Numbered from the stretch's first letter, positions 25,378 through 34,440 are shown. The stretch: 34,987 nt of DNA from Bacteroidales bacterium (GCA_017960885.1 JAGCYI010000203.1:1-34987), one strand, 5' to 3'. Numbers and translations: made by a program. Notes: generated by a model not told the origin, from the letters alone.

Positions 25378-27117
25378 TTATTTCGGCTGTAGATAGGTGT
25401 GGATTTTGTTTTCGGCAGAATTAAACACGCAAACCGAATTGGTTTCGTTTTCGATGTCGTAGATCATAATGCCATCGGTAGGCAGGAATTCGTATTTGTC
25501 GACCTCGTATTGCGATCCATTAGCGGCGGTGCGCTTGTAAGTGTTGCCGAGGAACCAACCACCGCCTTGTTCGCCAGCGGGAATTGTCTTGATTCGCACT
25601 TCACCCGGGAAGTCGATTGCGATGTTTTCGGATGATTGGTCAAAAAATATAATGATGCGGCATCTGCGGTCGCTGAGACTATGAAGAATGCAAGCGTAGT
25701 CGATTGTAGAGTTTGCGTTGAAACGTCCCGAAGCTATGCCGGAGAAGTCGAGCTCGTTTTTGGTGTCGGAAGAAATTTTCCATGATGTAGACGAGTTTCG
25801 GAAATACTTGTTTTCCACAAAATATTTCCATAACACGAGCTTGTATTCGCATGGTGTAAGGTCGATCGCCTCTTTGGTCATAAACATAGAGTTGATCTGC
25901 TGGTAAATTTTAGACGAAACGAGCTGTTTTTTAGGAATATATCCCTTAGAACCGCGAAGCGAAGTGGCTTCAACCCAAGCCGTTCCGTTGTTGACAATTT
26001 CAGGACGGTCGGGCACAATTCTCACGGTTTCGCCATAGTTTAAACGGTCGGTACGTTCGGAGTTGAGGCTGTCGGCCTTGTAGAGGTGTGCGTTGTCGCC
26101 GATAACGTGCATTTGGTCGTGCCGTCCGAAAGTGAACACCGACACGGCTACCGCAAGCAGGAACACCGACACCACAAGCAGAATGGCGATATTTCTCCAA
26201 GCCGACTGTTTTTTTTCGGTGTCGACCGGCGAAAGTTCAAAAATCTGGGTGTTGAGGTTTTTGTCCTCGCCTGCCGTTTGCTTGGCAGCGGCTTTAACGT
26301 CGTGCAGGAAAGCGGCGCAGTTTTGATACCTGTCTAACGGTTTTTTTGCCGTAGCCTTATATATAATGTCTTCCATTTGCGGTGAAACACCAGCGTAGAT
26401 AGAAGAGGGTGGGGGCAGGGGCTCGTTGATGATTTTGTTGTAAATATCGTATTCAGAGAGCTTTGTGTCGTAAGGATGTTGCCCCGTGAGCATCTGGAAA
26501 AAAGTGATTCCGAGAGAATAGATGTCGGTGCGGCGGTCGAGAGGCTGCCCCTTCACCTGCTGAGGACTCATATATAGGGCGGTGCCAACCTTAGTGCCAG
26601 GCTGGGTGAGGTGTTTTGGCGTTTCTCCTATGAGCTGGGCAATTCCGAAGTCGAGAATTTTGATTTCATCGTCGGCGGTGATGATGAAGTTTCCAGGTTT
26701 GATGTCGCGGTGGATAATGTTTTTAGAGTGCATATATCCGATAGCGTCGAGCATTTGCGAGATATATCTGACTGCACGGGGTTCAGGAATGGGTCCGGAC
26801 TCGTTTTTCAGGTATACATCCAGAGCCGTTCCCTTGATGAGCTCCATGATAATAAAAGTTCCCTTGTCGCATTCGATGTAGTCGTATATGCTGACAATGT
26901 GTGGGTGTTTGAGTTTTGAGAGGATCATAGCTTCGTTTTTGAACCTCTCCTTCACCCCCTCTTTCTGTTCGAGGATAGGGTTTAGCTGTTTGATGGCAAC
27001 CCTTCGACCTAACAGCATATGAACGCCTTCGTATACGCTCCCCATACCGCCTTGATCAATAAGGCTGTCGATTTTGTAGTTTCCGAGGCGGTGTCCTATG
27101 AGCGAATTTGTCTGCAT
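25378..27117 (-). CDS. PknB-type Ser/Thr protein kinase, membrane-anchored
   Basis: A 579-aa kinase. The catalytic domain (about 14-275) has every key element: glycine loop DQGGMGSVYEG, VAIK (Lys43), the alpha-C Glu (about 62), HRDIKPGN (Asp138), DFG (156-158) and the activation segment ending in MSPQQ (APE position). A transmembrane helix lies at about 308-331. The outer part has an SH3-like module (about 336-400, ending in GSKGYIPKKQL) and an unknown domain to the end, so it probably senses envelope conditions. It lies 12 bases after the PP2C phosphatase gene, so kinase and phosphatase form a matched pair. Expected partners are the FHA protein two genes upstream and the envelope. Confidence 0.93.
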   Translation of the reverse strand: MQTNSLIGHRLGNYKIDSLIDQGGMGSVYEGVHMLLGRRVAIKQLNPILEQKEGVKERFKNEAMILSKLKHPHIVSIYDYIECDKGTFIIMELIKGTALDVYLKNESGPIPEPRAVRYISQMLDAIGYMHSKNIIHRDIKPGNFIITADDEIKILDFGIAQLIGETPKHLTQPGTKVGTALYMSPQQVKGQPLDRRTDIYSLGITFFQMLTGQHPYDTKLSEYDIYNKIINEPLPPPSSIYAGVSPQMEDIIYKATAKKPLDRYQNCAAFLHDVKAAAKQTAGEDKNLNTQIFELSPVDTEKKQSAWRNIAILLVVSVFLLAVAVSVFTFGRHDQMHVIGDNAHLYKADSLNSERTDRLNYGETVRIVPDRPEIVNNGTAWVEATSLRGSKGYIPKKQLVSSKIYQQINSMFMTKEAIDLTPCEYKLVLWKYFVENKYFRNSSTSWKISSDTKNELDFSGIASGRFNANSTIDYACILHSLSDRRCRIIIFFDQSSENIAIDFPGEVRIKTIPAGEQGGGWFLGNTYKRTAANGSQYEVDKYEFLPTDGIMIYDIENETNSVCVFNSAENKIHTYLQPK

Positions 27118-27129
27118 AATTAATCGGTT

Positions 27130-28275
27130 TTAAAAGGGGATTGTAATGTTAGTACCAGGGGCAACGTGCGTGCTGTGGAAATTGTTTACAATCATTATCC
27201 TTCGCTGGCTAGTGCCGTATTGTTTTTCTAAAGTAGCAAGGTTGTCGAAATAACGTGTTTTGAGAATTTTTTTTACGGGTATATTCATTATAAAGTTTCC
27301 ACCTTGGCTATAAACCACGATATCTTCAATTTTTACGCCGTAAAGTTGGGAAATAGAATCGATATTGCACGAGGCATCGGTTTTGATGTTGATGCTGTAC
27401 GAAGTGGTTGGGGGCGTGGGTTTTTCGGCAGGAATCTGGTTTTTGCTGCTGTACCTCATAACCGCAATGCCTGCCACGAGCAATACAGCAAGCAGAATTT
27501 CGAAAACGAGGATAGCCTTTTTGATCTGGGGCTTTTGAGTCTGCTCATGAGGCTTAGTTTCTGATAAGTTTTTAGACTCAACGTTGTAGAATTTTATAAT
27601 TTGTAGTGATATGTTATCGGGAGCACCTCGTTTGATAGCGGTTTTGAGCATATCCATACCTTTGTCTTCGATGTGACCGCGACGGCATAAGACTGATTGA
27701 ATCTCTTTTTCGGAAATCATATTGTAAAGACCATCGGTGCAGAGCATTATTAGGTCTTTTTCGTCGGGATGGACAGGCTTTTTGCAGATGTTAGGCTTGC
27801 AAGGAGGCAAAAGACCCATAGCCTTGGTTAGTTCGTTTTTAACCACGCTATCGTCTTCGGTAAGGCGTATAAGTTCGTTGTTGTGCAGGAAATAAAGGCG
27901 AGAGTCGCCCATGTGGGCATAATACACAGTGTTGTATCTTACTAACGCCAGCACAACGGTTGTGGCCATACCTTGGCACGAGCGGTCGTTTCGCACTTCG
28001 TCGGCGATACGGTCTTGGGCATAGTCTAAAGCGTCGGAGAGAGCCTGAACAGGGTCTTTGTAGTAAAAGTTAGAGAAGAAGAACTTAACCGAATTGACCA
28101 CCGTTTGGGAAGCCTTTTCGCCGCAAGGCAGACCACCTACGCCGTCGCACACTACAAATACGTGACCGTTGAGGGTGTCGAAATATCCGAGATAATCCTC
28201 GTTGTTTGTGCGGACGCATCCCTTGTCGGTAAGGCTGATGTAGTGAAAATTTGTTAGTTCTTTAGTCTCTGCCAT
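27130..28275 (-). CDS. PP2C-type Ser/Thr phosphatase with membrane anchor and LysM-like tail
   Basis: The 381-aa product has a PP2C domain (about 10-230) with the metal-binding elements RTNNEDYLG (Asp27), VVCDGVGG (Asp44), HMGDSRLY, CTDGLYNMI (Asp181) and GAPDNISL (Asp220). It should reverse phosphorylation by the kinase encoded 12 bases downstream. A transmembrane helix (about 254-273) leads to an outer part whose end (LEKQYGTSQRRIMIVNNF, then APGTNITIPF) looks like a LysM peptidoglycan-binding fold. PP2C fused to a wall-binding domain is uncommon, since these phosphatases are usually soluble or only anchored. It lies 5 bases after the FHA gene. Confidence 0.92.
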   Translation of the reverse strand: MAETKELTNFHYISLTDKGCVRTNNEDYLGYFDTLNGHVFVVCDGVGGLPCGEKASQTVVNSVKFFFSNFYYKDPVQALSDALDYAQDRIADEVRNDRSCQGMATTVVLALVRYNTVYYAHMGDSRLYFLHNNELIRLTEDDSVVKNELTKAMGLLPPCKPNICKKPVHPDEKDLIMLCTDGLYNMISEKEIQSVLCRRGHIEDKGMDMLKTAIKRGAPDNISLQIIKFYNVESKNLSETKPHEQTQKPQIKKAILVFEILLAVLLVAGIAVMRYSSKNQIPAEKPTPPTTSYSINIKTDASCNIDSISQLYGVKIEDIVVYSQGGNFIMNIPVKKILKTRYFDNLATLEKQYGTSQRRIMIVNNFHSTHVAPGTNITIPF

Positions 28276-28280
28276 ATAAT

Positions 28281-29750
28281 TTAATATTTAAGTTTTGCAA
28301 ACACGGCACCAATGCGTATGATGTCGTCGTTGTGCACCTTGCTTTTAGTGATTTTGATATCGTTGACAAAAATGCCGTTAGTGCTGTCGTTGTCGCTGAT
28401 ATAGAAAACACCGCCCTCGAAACTGAGCGTAGCGTGATGCGAGGATACGGTGCGGTTTGGGATAACAATATCGTTGTCGTCGGCACGACCGATAGACATT
28501 ACCAACTTGTTGAGGTCGTATGAAGTGTTTTCGCCGTCGTTGGCGCAGATGAGTTTAGGAGTCTGCTGACCGCCGGCAACGAGGTTTTCGGCAGAGTTGA
28601 AGTCGTCGAACGATTGCGACACGCTCACCGGATGTTTGCGGTATTTTTCGATTTCGCGTTTGAGGCGTTTGTTTTGAATTTGAATTTCGCGCATTTTGAG
28701 CTTTGTGGCATCGTCGATTTTTTTGATTACCTTGTTGCGCACGATGGCGTAGATGATAAGCACCACCGCCAAAACGGCAAACATAATACCAGCAACAGCA
28801 GTTGACGGGTGACGACCAAAGATTCCGGTTTTGTTTGGGTTTGAAAATTCAACAACATTTTCGGAGCCGTTGAACCGAGCTTTAACAAAATTGTTTGTGC
28901 CGTTTTGCGAAGTTTTGAAACTAATTTTGTAGCAATGGTTTGTGATTTTTGGTGGCGTTTTGCTGTTTTTTTCGTCGAGTTGCATAAGAGTCTGTTCGAG
29001 CTGACCTTTCTCAAAGGTGACGAACGAGCCACCAGAAGATTCGCATAGGTCGGCAAGTTCGCGTCTGGCGTTAGGCGTTTCGGTTTTGAACATCACAACG
29101 TTGATATAAAGGTTGCTCTTGCGCATAGATTCCACAAAGTTCGGGGAGAAAGTGAGGATGTTGCAAAGGTTGAGTCCTCGGGCAATAACGAAAAGAAACT
29201 TAACGCTGTTTTGCGATGGCAACGAGAGTGCGTATTCGGCAGCCTCCTCTATGCTTGGATAGAGTGGATTGTCGATACAAGTGCTGTCAGATTCAGATTT
29301 GAAATAGCAGTCGACCATGCTGTTGAGCCTGTGAGTGTCGGCAGTTGGCTCTATGCTAACGTATTTGACTGTGGGCTGGAGCTTGCCGCCAAAGAAGAGG
29401 ACGTTTACACGGTCGCCTTCCTTAATATTGTTGTTTACCTGTTTAAGCGAAGTGATAAGCTCAGGAAAAATCTTGTTTCTATGAAAATAATATGAGTTTT
29501 CTACTAAAAAGATATAAGTTCTTGATAGTTGTGTTCCTGTGGCATCGTCTGGGGTGGCTGTGTATTCAATAGGGTTGGAGTATTCTTCTAGAGCAAAACC
29601 CTCGATAGATTTTTCGCTACCACCAGATATTTCTAGCTGGAACGAAATATTAGGGAATTCGCTCTCATTGATGCGGCTAATTTTAAAATCCTGAGCGGAT
29701 ATGATTTTTGAAGCCGTTATTAACCAAATAATTATCAGCCACTTATTCAT
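28281..29750 (-). CDS. vWA-like / FHA membrane protein
   Basis: A 489-aa protein with a signal peptide ending at IISAQ (about residue 20). A periplasmic part (about 75-245) with alternating strands and helices is reminiscent of a von Willebrand A fold (TYIFLVENS at the first strand, KFLFVIARG in the core), although the metal-site residues are not convincing. A transmembrane helix lies at about 316-337, then a charged coiled-coil (about 345-370) and a cytoplasmic C-terminal FHA domain (about 405-489) with SIGRADDNDIVI, SSHHATL and STNGIFVND. FHA domains bind phosphothreonine, so it is the likely reader of the kinase encoded two genes downstream. The gene begins 2 bases after the stop of the lipoprotein gene and lies 5 bases from the PP2C gene. 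Confidence 0.88.
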   Translation of the reverse strand: MNKWLIIIWLITASKIISAQDFKISRINESEFPNISFQLEISGGSEKSIEGFALEEYSNPIEYTATPDDATGTQLSRTYIFLVENSYYFHRNKIFPELITSLKQVNNNIKEGDRVNVLFFGGKLQPTVKYVSIEPTADTHRLNSMVDCYFKSESDSTCIDNPLYPSIEEAAEYALSLPSQNSVKFLFVIARGLNLCNILTFSPNFVESMRKSNLYINVVMFKTETPNARRELADLCESSGGSFVTFEKGQLEQTLMQLDEKNSKTPPKITNHCYKISFKTSQNGTNNFVKARFNGSENVVEFSNPNKTGIFGRHPSTAVAGIMFAVLAVVLIIYAIVRNKVIKKIDDATKLKMREIQIQNKRLKREIEKYRKHPVSVSQSFDDFNSAENLVAGGQQTPKLICANDGENTSYDLNKLVMSIGRADDNDIVIPNRTVSSHHATLSFEGGVFYISDNDSTNGIFVNDIKITKSKVHNDDIIRIGAVFAKLKY

Positions 29751-29752
29751 TG

Positions 29753-30109
29753 TTAATTTACCATTCGGTTAAAGTCTGGCTTAACATTTTCGTCGATTTC
29801 CACAATTTCGCGGATAATGAGGATAGTGTCGCGCTGATAGTAGAATTTGTCGTCTACAATACCACGTACACGCACATAGTCGTCTTTTACAGGCAGGAAG
29901 CTAGTGGTGGTGATGTTGATTTTTCCGTGGTTTTTGATAGTGAAGAAACTGAGGTCTTCGAGCCGGAGAGTGTTGATAACGCGACCCTTAACAATCACAG
30001 TTTTGCCACGGTAGTCTTCGGGATGTTTGGTGATAGAGGCAATAGGAGTGCAGCACGCACTAATAAGGCACGTGGCAACAATTAGGGCTATAGTAGATAG
30101 TGTTTTCAT
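29753..30109 (-). CDS. Small lipoprotein with OB-fold-like domain, 118 aa
   Basis: A signal peptide with lipobox LISAC (lipidated Cys at about residue 19, followed by a second Cys). The mature part has a beta pattern like a small periplasmic OB fold: a YRGKTVIVKGRV strand, then LSFFTIKNHGKINITT and YVRVRGIVDDKF. It is the first gene of the kinase operon, ending 2 bases before the FHA gene, and its promoter box ends only seven bases before the start codon, so the leader is extremely short. The function is unknown. Being first in the operon it may be the sensor subunit, which is inference. Confidence 0.75.
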   Translation of the reverse strand: MKTLSTIALIVATCLISACCTPIASITKHPEDYRGKTVIVKGRVINTLRLEDLSFFTIKNHGKINITTTSFLPVKDDYVRVRGIVDDKFYYQRDTILIIREIVEIDENVKPDFNRMVN

Positions 30110-30116
30110 AATGGTG

Positions 30117-30147
30117 CAAATATAGAGATTTGGTTTGAAACGACAAA
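30117..30147 (-). promoter_or_regulatory. Promoter of the kinase operon
   Basis: Minus-strand TTTG (30147-30144), 19 bp spacer, TATATTTG (30124-30117). It is an exact consensus fit. It predicts a leader of only a few bases before the ATG at 30109. Operon order downstream is lipoprotein, FHA, PP2C, kinase, MurF-Alr. Confidence 0.75.
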
Positions 30148-30199
30148 AATCATTTAAAAAAATAATTCTCCAACGATGCCCTAATTAGAAAAAAATCCT

Positions 30200-30207
30200 T
30201 ACTTTTG
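30200..30207 (+). promoter_or_regulatory. -7 box of the fumarase gene
   Basis: TACTTTTG, 32 bases before the ATG at 30240. No TTTG box is found 19-21 bp upstream, so the match is partial. Confidence 0.45.
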
Positions 30208-30239
30208 CGCAAAACAAACAATTCAAAAATATTGCAACA

Positions 30240-31889
30240 ATGGCAAACATTCCCGATTTTAAATATGCCCCGATGTTTCAGTTGGGCAAGGACGATACCG
30301 AATATTATCTCCTTACAAAAGAAGGAGTTTCGGTTTCAGAATTTGAAGGCAAACCGATTTTGAAGGTTGCGCCCGAGGCTTTGGAAAAACTTTCGCAGCA
30401 AGCATTTCACGATGTTTCGTTTATGCTCCGCCGCAAACACAACGAACAGGTAGCCAAAATTCTCCGCGACCCTGAGGCTTCGGAAAACGATAAATATGTG
30501 GCTCTCACATTCTTGCGCAATGCCGAAGTTTCGGTAAAGGGTCAACTTCCCCTCTGCCAAGACACTGGTACAGCCATTATCCACGGCGAAAAAGGTCAGC
30601 AGGTGTGGACAGGTTTCTGCGATGAAGAATTTCTTGCAAAAGGCGTTTATAACACTTATACTCAGGACAATCTGCGCTATTCGCAAAATGCTCCATTGAG
30701 TATGTACGAGGAGAAAAACACACGTTGCAACCTTCCCGCACAAATCGACATCGAAGCCACCGAAGGTATGGAATATAAATTCCTTATGGTAACCAAAGGC
30801 GGCGGCTCGGCAAACAAAACATACCTTTATCAAGAAACCAAAGCACGTATTCAAAACCCTGGCACATTGGTTCCATTCTTGGTAGAAAAAATGAAGAGCC
30901 TCGGCACAGCGGCTTGTCCTCCTTATCACATTGCATTTGTAATTGGCGGAACATCAGCCGAAAAGAACCTTTTGACCGTTAAGTTGGCATCTACCCATTA
31001 CTACGATTCATTGCCCACCACCGGCGACGAAACAGGTCGTGCATTCCGCGATGTGGAACTTGAAAAAGAACTTCTTCAAGAGGCTTACAAAATTGGTCTC
31101 GGCGCACAGTTTAGCGGCAAATATATGGCTCACGACGTGCGTGTGATACGTCTTCCGCGCCACGGTGCAAGTTGCCCGATTGGTCTCGGCGTAAGTTGCT
31201 CTGCCGACCGCAACATCAAGGCAAAAATCAACAAAGACGGTATCTGGATTGAAAAAATGGACGACAATCCTACCGAACTTATTCCCGAAGAACTCCGCAA
31301 CGCTGGCGAAGGCAACGCAGTAAAAATCGACCTCGACCAACCTATGAGCGAGGTTTGCAAGATACTTACCAAATATCCCGTTGCCACACGTCTTTCGCTC
31401 AACGGCACTATCATAGTAGGTCGCGACATTGCGCACGCCAAACTCAAAGCACGTTTGGACGCTGGCGAAGACCTTCCGCAGTATATGAAAGACCATCCGA
31501 TTTATTACGCCGGACCAGCCAAGACTCCCGCTGGAATGCCCTGTGGCTCAATGGGTCCCACCACTGCCAACCGTATGGACCCGTATGTTGACGAGTTTCA
31601 AGACCACGGCGGCTCAATGATTATGCTCGCCAAAGGCAACCGCACCGAAGCCGTTACCAACGCTTGCAAAAAGCACGGCGGATTTTACCTTGGCTCAATC
31701 GGCGGTCCTGCCGCAATTCTTGCTCAAAACAATATCAAGAGCATTGAATGTGTAGAATATCCCGAACTTGGCATGGAGGCAATTTGGAAAATCAAAGTAC
31801 AAGATTTCCCCGCCTTTATACTTGTAGACGACAAGGGCAACGACTTTTTCAAACAGTTGAAACCCTGCTCCGGCTGCACGATTATTTAA
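30240..31889 (+). CDS. Fumarate hydratase, class I ([4Fe-4S])
   Basis: The 549-aa single-chain enzyme catalyses fumarate/malate interconversion in the (often reductive) citric-acid branch. Both the N-terminal alpha part and the C-terminal beta part are present in one chain, matching the E. coli FumA/FumB length. Recognisable elements are [11 protein letters not shown] with the first cluster Cys, [10 protein letters not shown], the [12 protein letters not shown] region, [20 protein letters not shown], and GSIGGPAA near the end. The C-terminal CSGC pair is typical of these long forms. It is transcribed alone, away from the kinase operon, and ends at a strong terminator. No oddities seen. Confidence 0.95.
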   Translation: MANIPDFKYAPMFQLGKDDTEYYLLTKEGVSVSEFEGKPILKVAPEALEKLSQQAFHDVSFMLRRKHNEQVAKILRDPEASENDKYVALTFLRNAEVSVKGQLPLCQDTGTAIIHGEKGQQVWTGFCDEEFLAKGVYNTYTQDNLRYSQNAPLSMYEEKNTRCNLPAQIDIEATEGMEYKFLMVTKGGGSANKTYLYQETKARIQNPGTLVPFLVEKMKSLGTAACPPYHIAFVIGGTSAEKNLLTVKLASTHYYDSLPTTGDETGRAFRDVELEKELLQEAYKIGLGAQFSGKYMAHDVRVIRLPRHGASCPIGLGVSCSADRNIKAKINKDGIWIEKMDDNPTELIPEELRNAGEGNAVKIDLDQPMSEVCKILTKYPVATRLSLNGTIIVGRDIAHAKLKARLDAGEDLPQYMKDHPIYYAGPAKTPAGMPCGSMGPTTANRMDPYVDEFQDHGGSMIMLAKGNRTEAVTNACKKHGGFYLGSIGGPAAILAQNNIKSIECVEYPELGMEAIWKIKVQDFPAFILVDDKGNDFFKQLKPCSGCTII

Positions 31890-31916
31890 GTTGAAAATTG
31901 AAAGATAATAATTGAT

Positions 31917-31952
31917 AACAGGGCTGAGGAGAATGATTCAGCCCTGTTTTTT
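31917..31952 (+). terminator. Rho-independent terminator after fumarase
   Basis: An 11 bp stem (31917-31927 with 31938-31948; core CAGGGCTGA/TCAGCCCTG), 10-base loop, six-T run. It marks the end of the fumarase transcript and the border to the AT-richer block that follows. Confidence 0.88.
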
Positions 31953-31970
31953 ACTAATAAATAAAGGAGT

Positions 31971-33086
31971 ATGGACAATTTTTTAGTAGAGAATTTAGGA
32001 CCGATAGCCAAAGCCGAAGTAGATTTTGGCGACTTGACCATTTTAACTGGACCTCAGGCAACAGGGAAGACGTTGTTTTTGGAGACGTTTAAATTGGCAA
32101 AAGATTTTCCATTTGTTGAAGAATATTATATTAATTCTAATCATATTTCTGATGATGTTATTCCTGATGATAATGCTTTTTTAGATTTTTACTATGGAGA
32201 CCAAATGCATCACGTCATTACGGCAAATACATATCCTTATTTAAATGATAAAATAGTCAGTTTGTCTGTTTTAGGTAGAAAAATATACGATGAGTTTGAT
32301 AGAATGATTGATATGTTAGCGACTCCCGATAAGAATCCTGAAATTGTTTTATTTATCCCTGCGCAGCGTAGTTTGGCTCTATCGGAGGGAAGAATTAAAC
32401 TTTCTGACGATTTTATTAATTCTCCATTTGTTTTGATAAGATTTTGCAATTATCTACAAAAATATGCAAAATATCATTCAGAACATATTTTGAGTGACAC
32501 AATAAAAAACTTCGAGTTTTTGGCAAATGCCGACATTAATTTTCGTCGTAGGGCAGGAAGTCCGCGCTTGGAAATGACTATAAGACGACAGACTATTCCT
32601 TATATGGCTTGGAGTACAGGTCAACGTGAAATAACTCCGCTATTGATGGCGTTGGACTATTTGAGACCAAAAAGTGATTATATCGTCATCGAAGAACCTG
32701 AACTTGGTCTTCATCCTCGTGCTATCATAGAATTTATGTTAACCGTTCTGAAAATTATGCAAACGGGAACGAAAGTGATTATTTCAACCCATTCAAGTAC
32801 ACCCTTAGACTTTGTATGGACAATCAAGCACTTAAAAGAGAAGGGTGCTAAGCCGACGGAGTTAGCAAAAATGTTTGATTTTAAAATCAAGGACAAAACT
32901 GTTTTTGATAATCTTTTTGATAAGATTTTCAAAACTTACTACTTTGCACCGGATAAAAAAACAAAGAAGGTTTACACAAAAGATATTTCATCACTTGATG
33001 TCTATTCCGAAGACGAAGATGTTTCTAATTGGGGCGGAATGTCGCTTTCTGCCGATAGAGCGGGCAGTATTGTTTCAAAGTTTTAA
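31971..33086 (+). CDS. OLD/SMC-like AAA ATPase, 371 aa
   Basis: A compact ATPase of the RecF/SMC/OLD type. Its N-terminal strand ENLGPIAKAEVDFG is followed by the Walker A loop GPQATGKT (about residues 27-34), a signature-like STGQRE, Walker B as VIEEPELGLHPRA and the H-loop as STHSS. The length leaves no room for a coiled-coil nuclease or TOPRIM domain, so it should work with a partner, and the next gene lies 4 bases away. Codon composition is AT-richer than upstream genes (for example 12 G+C in the 60 bases 32101-32160, against 25 in 30841-30900), which suggests transfer. AAAGGAG stands only two bases before the ATG, too close for an ordinary Shine-Dalgarno. No promoter box was seen. Similar pairs act in phage defence; here that is inference. 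Confidence 0.88.
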   Translation: MDNFLVENLGPIAKAEVDFGDLTILTGPQATGKTLFLETFKLAKDFPFVEEYYINSNHISDDVIPDDNAFLDFYYGDQMHHVITANTYPYLNDKIVSLSVLGRKIYDEFDRMIDMLATPDKNPEIVLFIPAQRSLALSEGRIKLSDDFINSPFVLIRFCNYLQKYAKYHSEHILSDTIKNFEFLANADINFRRRAGSPRLEMTIRRQTIPYMAWSTGQREITPLLMALDYLRPKSDYIVIEEPELGLHPRAIIEFMLTVLKIMQTGTKVIISTHSSTPLDFVWTIKHLKEKGAKPTELAKMFDFKIKDKTVFDNLFDKIFKTYYFAPDKKTKKVYTKDISSLDVYSEDEDVSNWGGMSLSADRAGSIVSKF

Positions 33087-33090
33087 AAAT

Positions 33091-33558
33091 ATGATGGTTA
33101 TGACTTTTGAAAAAGCAATTAAAAAGGATTTGCCGGGGTATTATCAAAAAGGTATTCAAGCGGTAGAAAAAAACGACAAAGCAAAATTTGATTTTTTGAA
33201 TTTGTCGAAAGTCAACGGCAGTGTAGATATAGATAAAGCCTTGGAACAAAGTGATAAAAGCGGCAACCGTTGGGATTATTCTATTGGTTATAATAACAAA
33301 GCATACTTTTTTGAAGTTCACTCGATGTCGTCAGGCAAGAATATCGACGAGGTTATCAAAAAAGCGCAATGGCTTGAATTATTTTTAAAAAAAGCGACCT
33401 CTATCAATAGTATAAAACAATATCCTTTTTGTTGGATTGCTACCGATGCAGGAAATCAACTAAGAATCACCCAGAAATCTAAGCAATGGAAAATGTTGGA
33501 AAAATTGCATATTGAATGGGATAGTCAAAAAGTTAGAAAACATTTTGCTAATATCTAA
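33091..33558 (+). CDS. Unknown 155-aa partner of the ATPase, possibly nuclease-like
   Basis: I do not recognise the family. The product is a small alpha/beta protein with RWDYSIGY followed 13 residues after the Asp by FFEVHSM, a strand pair of the shape found at PD-(D/E)xK nuclease sites, but with ExH instead of ExK. A helix QWLELFLKKA and a strand FCWIATD follow. I chose the ATG at 33091, four bases after the ATPase stop. The frame is open much further upstream but only as a shadow of the ATPase gene. ATG at 33100 is an equally possible start. Tight linkage and shared AT-rich composition make it a functional unit with the ATPase. Confidence 0.72.
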   Translation: MMVMTFEKAIKKDLPGYYQKGIQAVEKNDKAKFDFLNLSKVNGSVDIDKALEQSDKSGNRWDYSIGYNNKAYFFEVHSMSSGKNIDEVIKKAQWLELFLKKATSINSIKQYPFCWIATDAGNQLRITQKSKQWKMLEKLHIEWDSQKVRKHFANI

Positions 33559-33615
33559 CTTTATGGACATTTCCCTTTTTATCTGAATTATGAAAAAAAC
33601 GAAAAACAAATTATT

Positions 33616-34353
33616 ATGTTAGAAATAGACCCCAAAGAACTTCGAAAAATAGAAGCCGTTTGCTTTAAGGAGGCAAAGCGAAACACTCTGACTAATGATA
33701 TGAATATTTATGTTAGCGCACTTTTGAACAATGTTACGGCGGAGTTTCTGTCGTATTTTTTCCACAGTTTGCGCAGCGAAAACAAAGATGGGGAAGTTGA
33801 TTTTGAGAGCGTTTACAATATTCTGAAAGAACGGCACAACGACAAATGTGCTAATTTGTCATCGAATATATTGTATGGAAAATCACGCTTGCGTATAGAT
33901 CTCAGCGAGGGGGTAGGAATCTTTATTGTACAAAGGTATAATAAAGATTCCAAAACCAAAACTGATAAGAATTCGCAGTTTTGCGACGTGGTGGAGTTTA
34001 TTGCCGATCGCATTCCCATTTGGAAACCAATTGCCGAGCGTATAAAATTTGCGGTTCAGAAAGAATTGATGAAAAACAAGATTTCGGCTACCGCCGTAGA
34101 AGCGCTTCTAAAAGCGAAACTTAATCCATTGGGACTGCAATACGAAACATTAGTTAAGCCGCAAAGTTGCAATGTAAAAATAAGACTAAGCGATAAAAAG
34201 GTTGTAAAATTTTATCTTAAAAATGCCAAATTTTTGGCTAATCCCGATGCTTTTGTTAATTTGATAACAACCCTCGATGGTTTTGTAGCCAAAGGCAATG
34301 ATTTTAGAGTAAAAAAATATTACAAAAGCAACGATAATCATTTTTGGATATAA
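33616..34353 (+). CDS. Hypothetical protein, 245 aa
   Basis: Unknown family. It is mostly helical in the first 170 residues (LRKIEAVCFKEAKRNTL, VTAEFLSYFFHSL). A C-terminal alpha/beta module has the pattern TAVEALLKAKLNPLGLQYET, then VKIRLSDKKVVKFYL. A faintly similar module ends the visible part of the next ORF (AIDSVVLKKLRDEGFEFYV), hinting at paralogues. It has no signal peptide or membrane helix. It begins 57 bases after the ATPase partner gene on the same strand, so it may belong to the same accessory block. Confidence 0.65.
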   Translation: MLEIDPKELRKIEAVCFKEAKRNTLTNDMNIYVSALLNNVTAEFLSYFFHSLRSENKDGEVDFESVYNILKERHNDKCANLSSNILYGKSRLRIDLSEGVGIFIVQRYNKDSKTKTDKNSQFCDVVEFIADRIPIWKPIAERIKFAVQKELMKNKISATAVEALLKAKLNPLGLQYETLVKPQSCNVKIRLSDKKVVKFYLKNAKFLANPDAFVNLITTLDGFVAKGNDFRVKKYYKSNDNHFWI

Positions 34354-34374
34354 GATATTTAACCTTAACCTGTT

Positions 34375-34440
34375 ATGAATCAAAAAATTGAAAAACCTTA
34401 TATTTGCAATATCGAAAATCCCGACATTGATGGGCTGTAA
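34375..34440 (+). CDS. Short 21-codon ORF, likely severed N-terminus of next ORF
   Basis: ATG at 34375 opens a frame ending IENPDIDGL and a TAA at 34438-34440. The downstream reading frame (one base back) then continues as RYYTDNFLEYPACKPETLM with clear coding character. The likeliest reading is one gene split by a single-base change, or a frameshift site. A free 21-residue peptide is the alternative. Confidence 0.4.
   Translation: MNQKIEKPYICNIENPDIDGL

Noticed and set aside
32875..33090. Upstream extension of the ATPase partner's frame
   Set aside because: It overlaps the ATPase gene in another frame and has no protein-like character. The ATG at 33091 fits the gene spacing.
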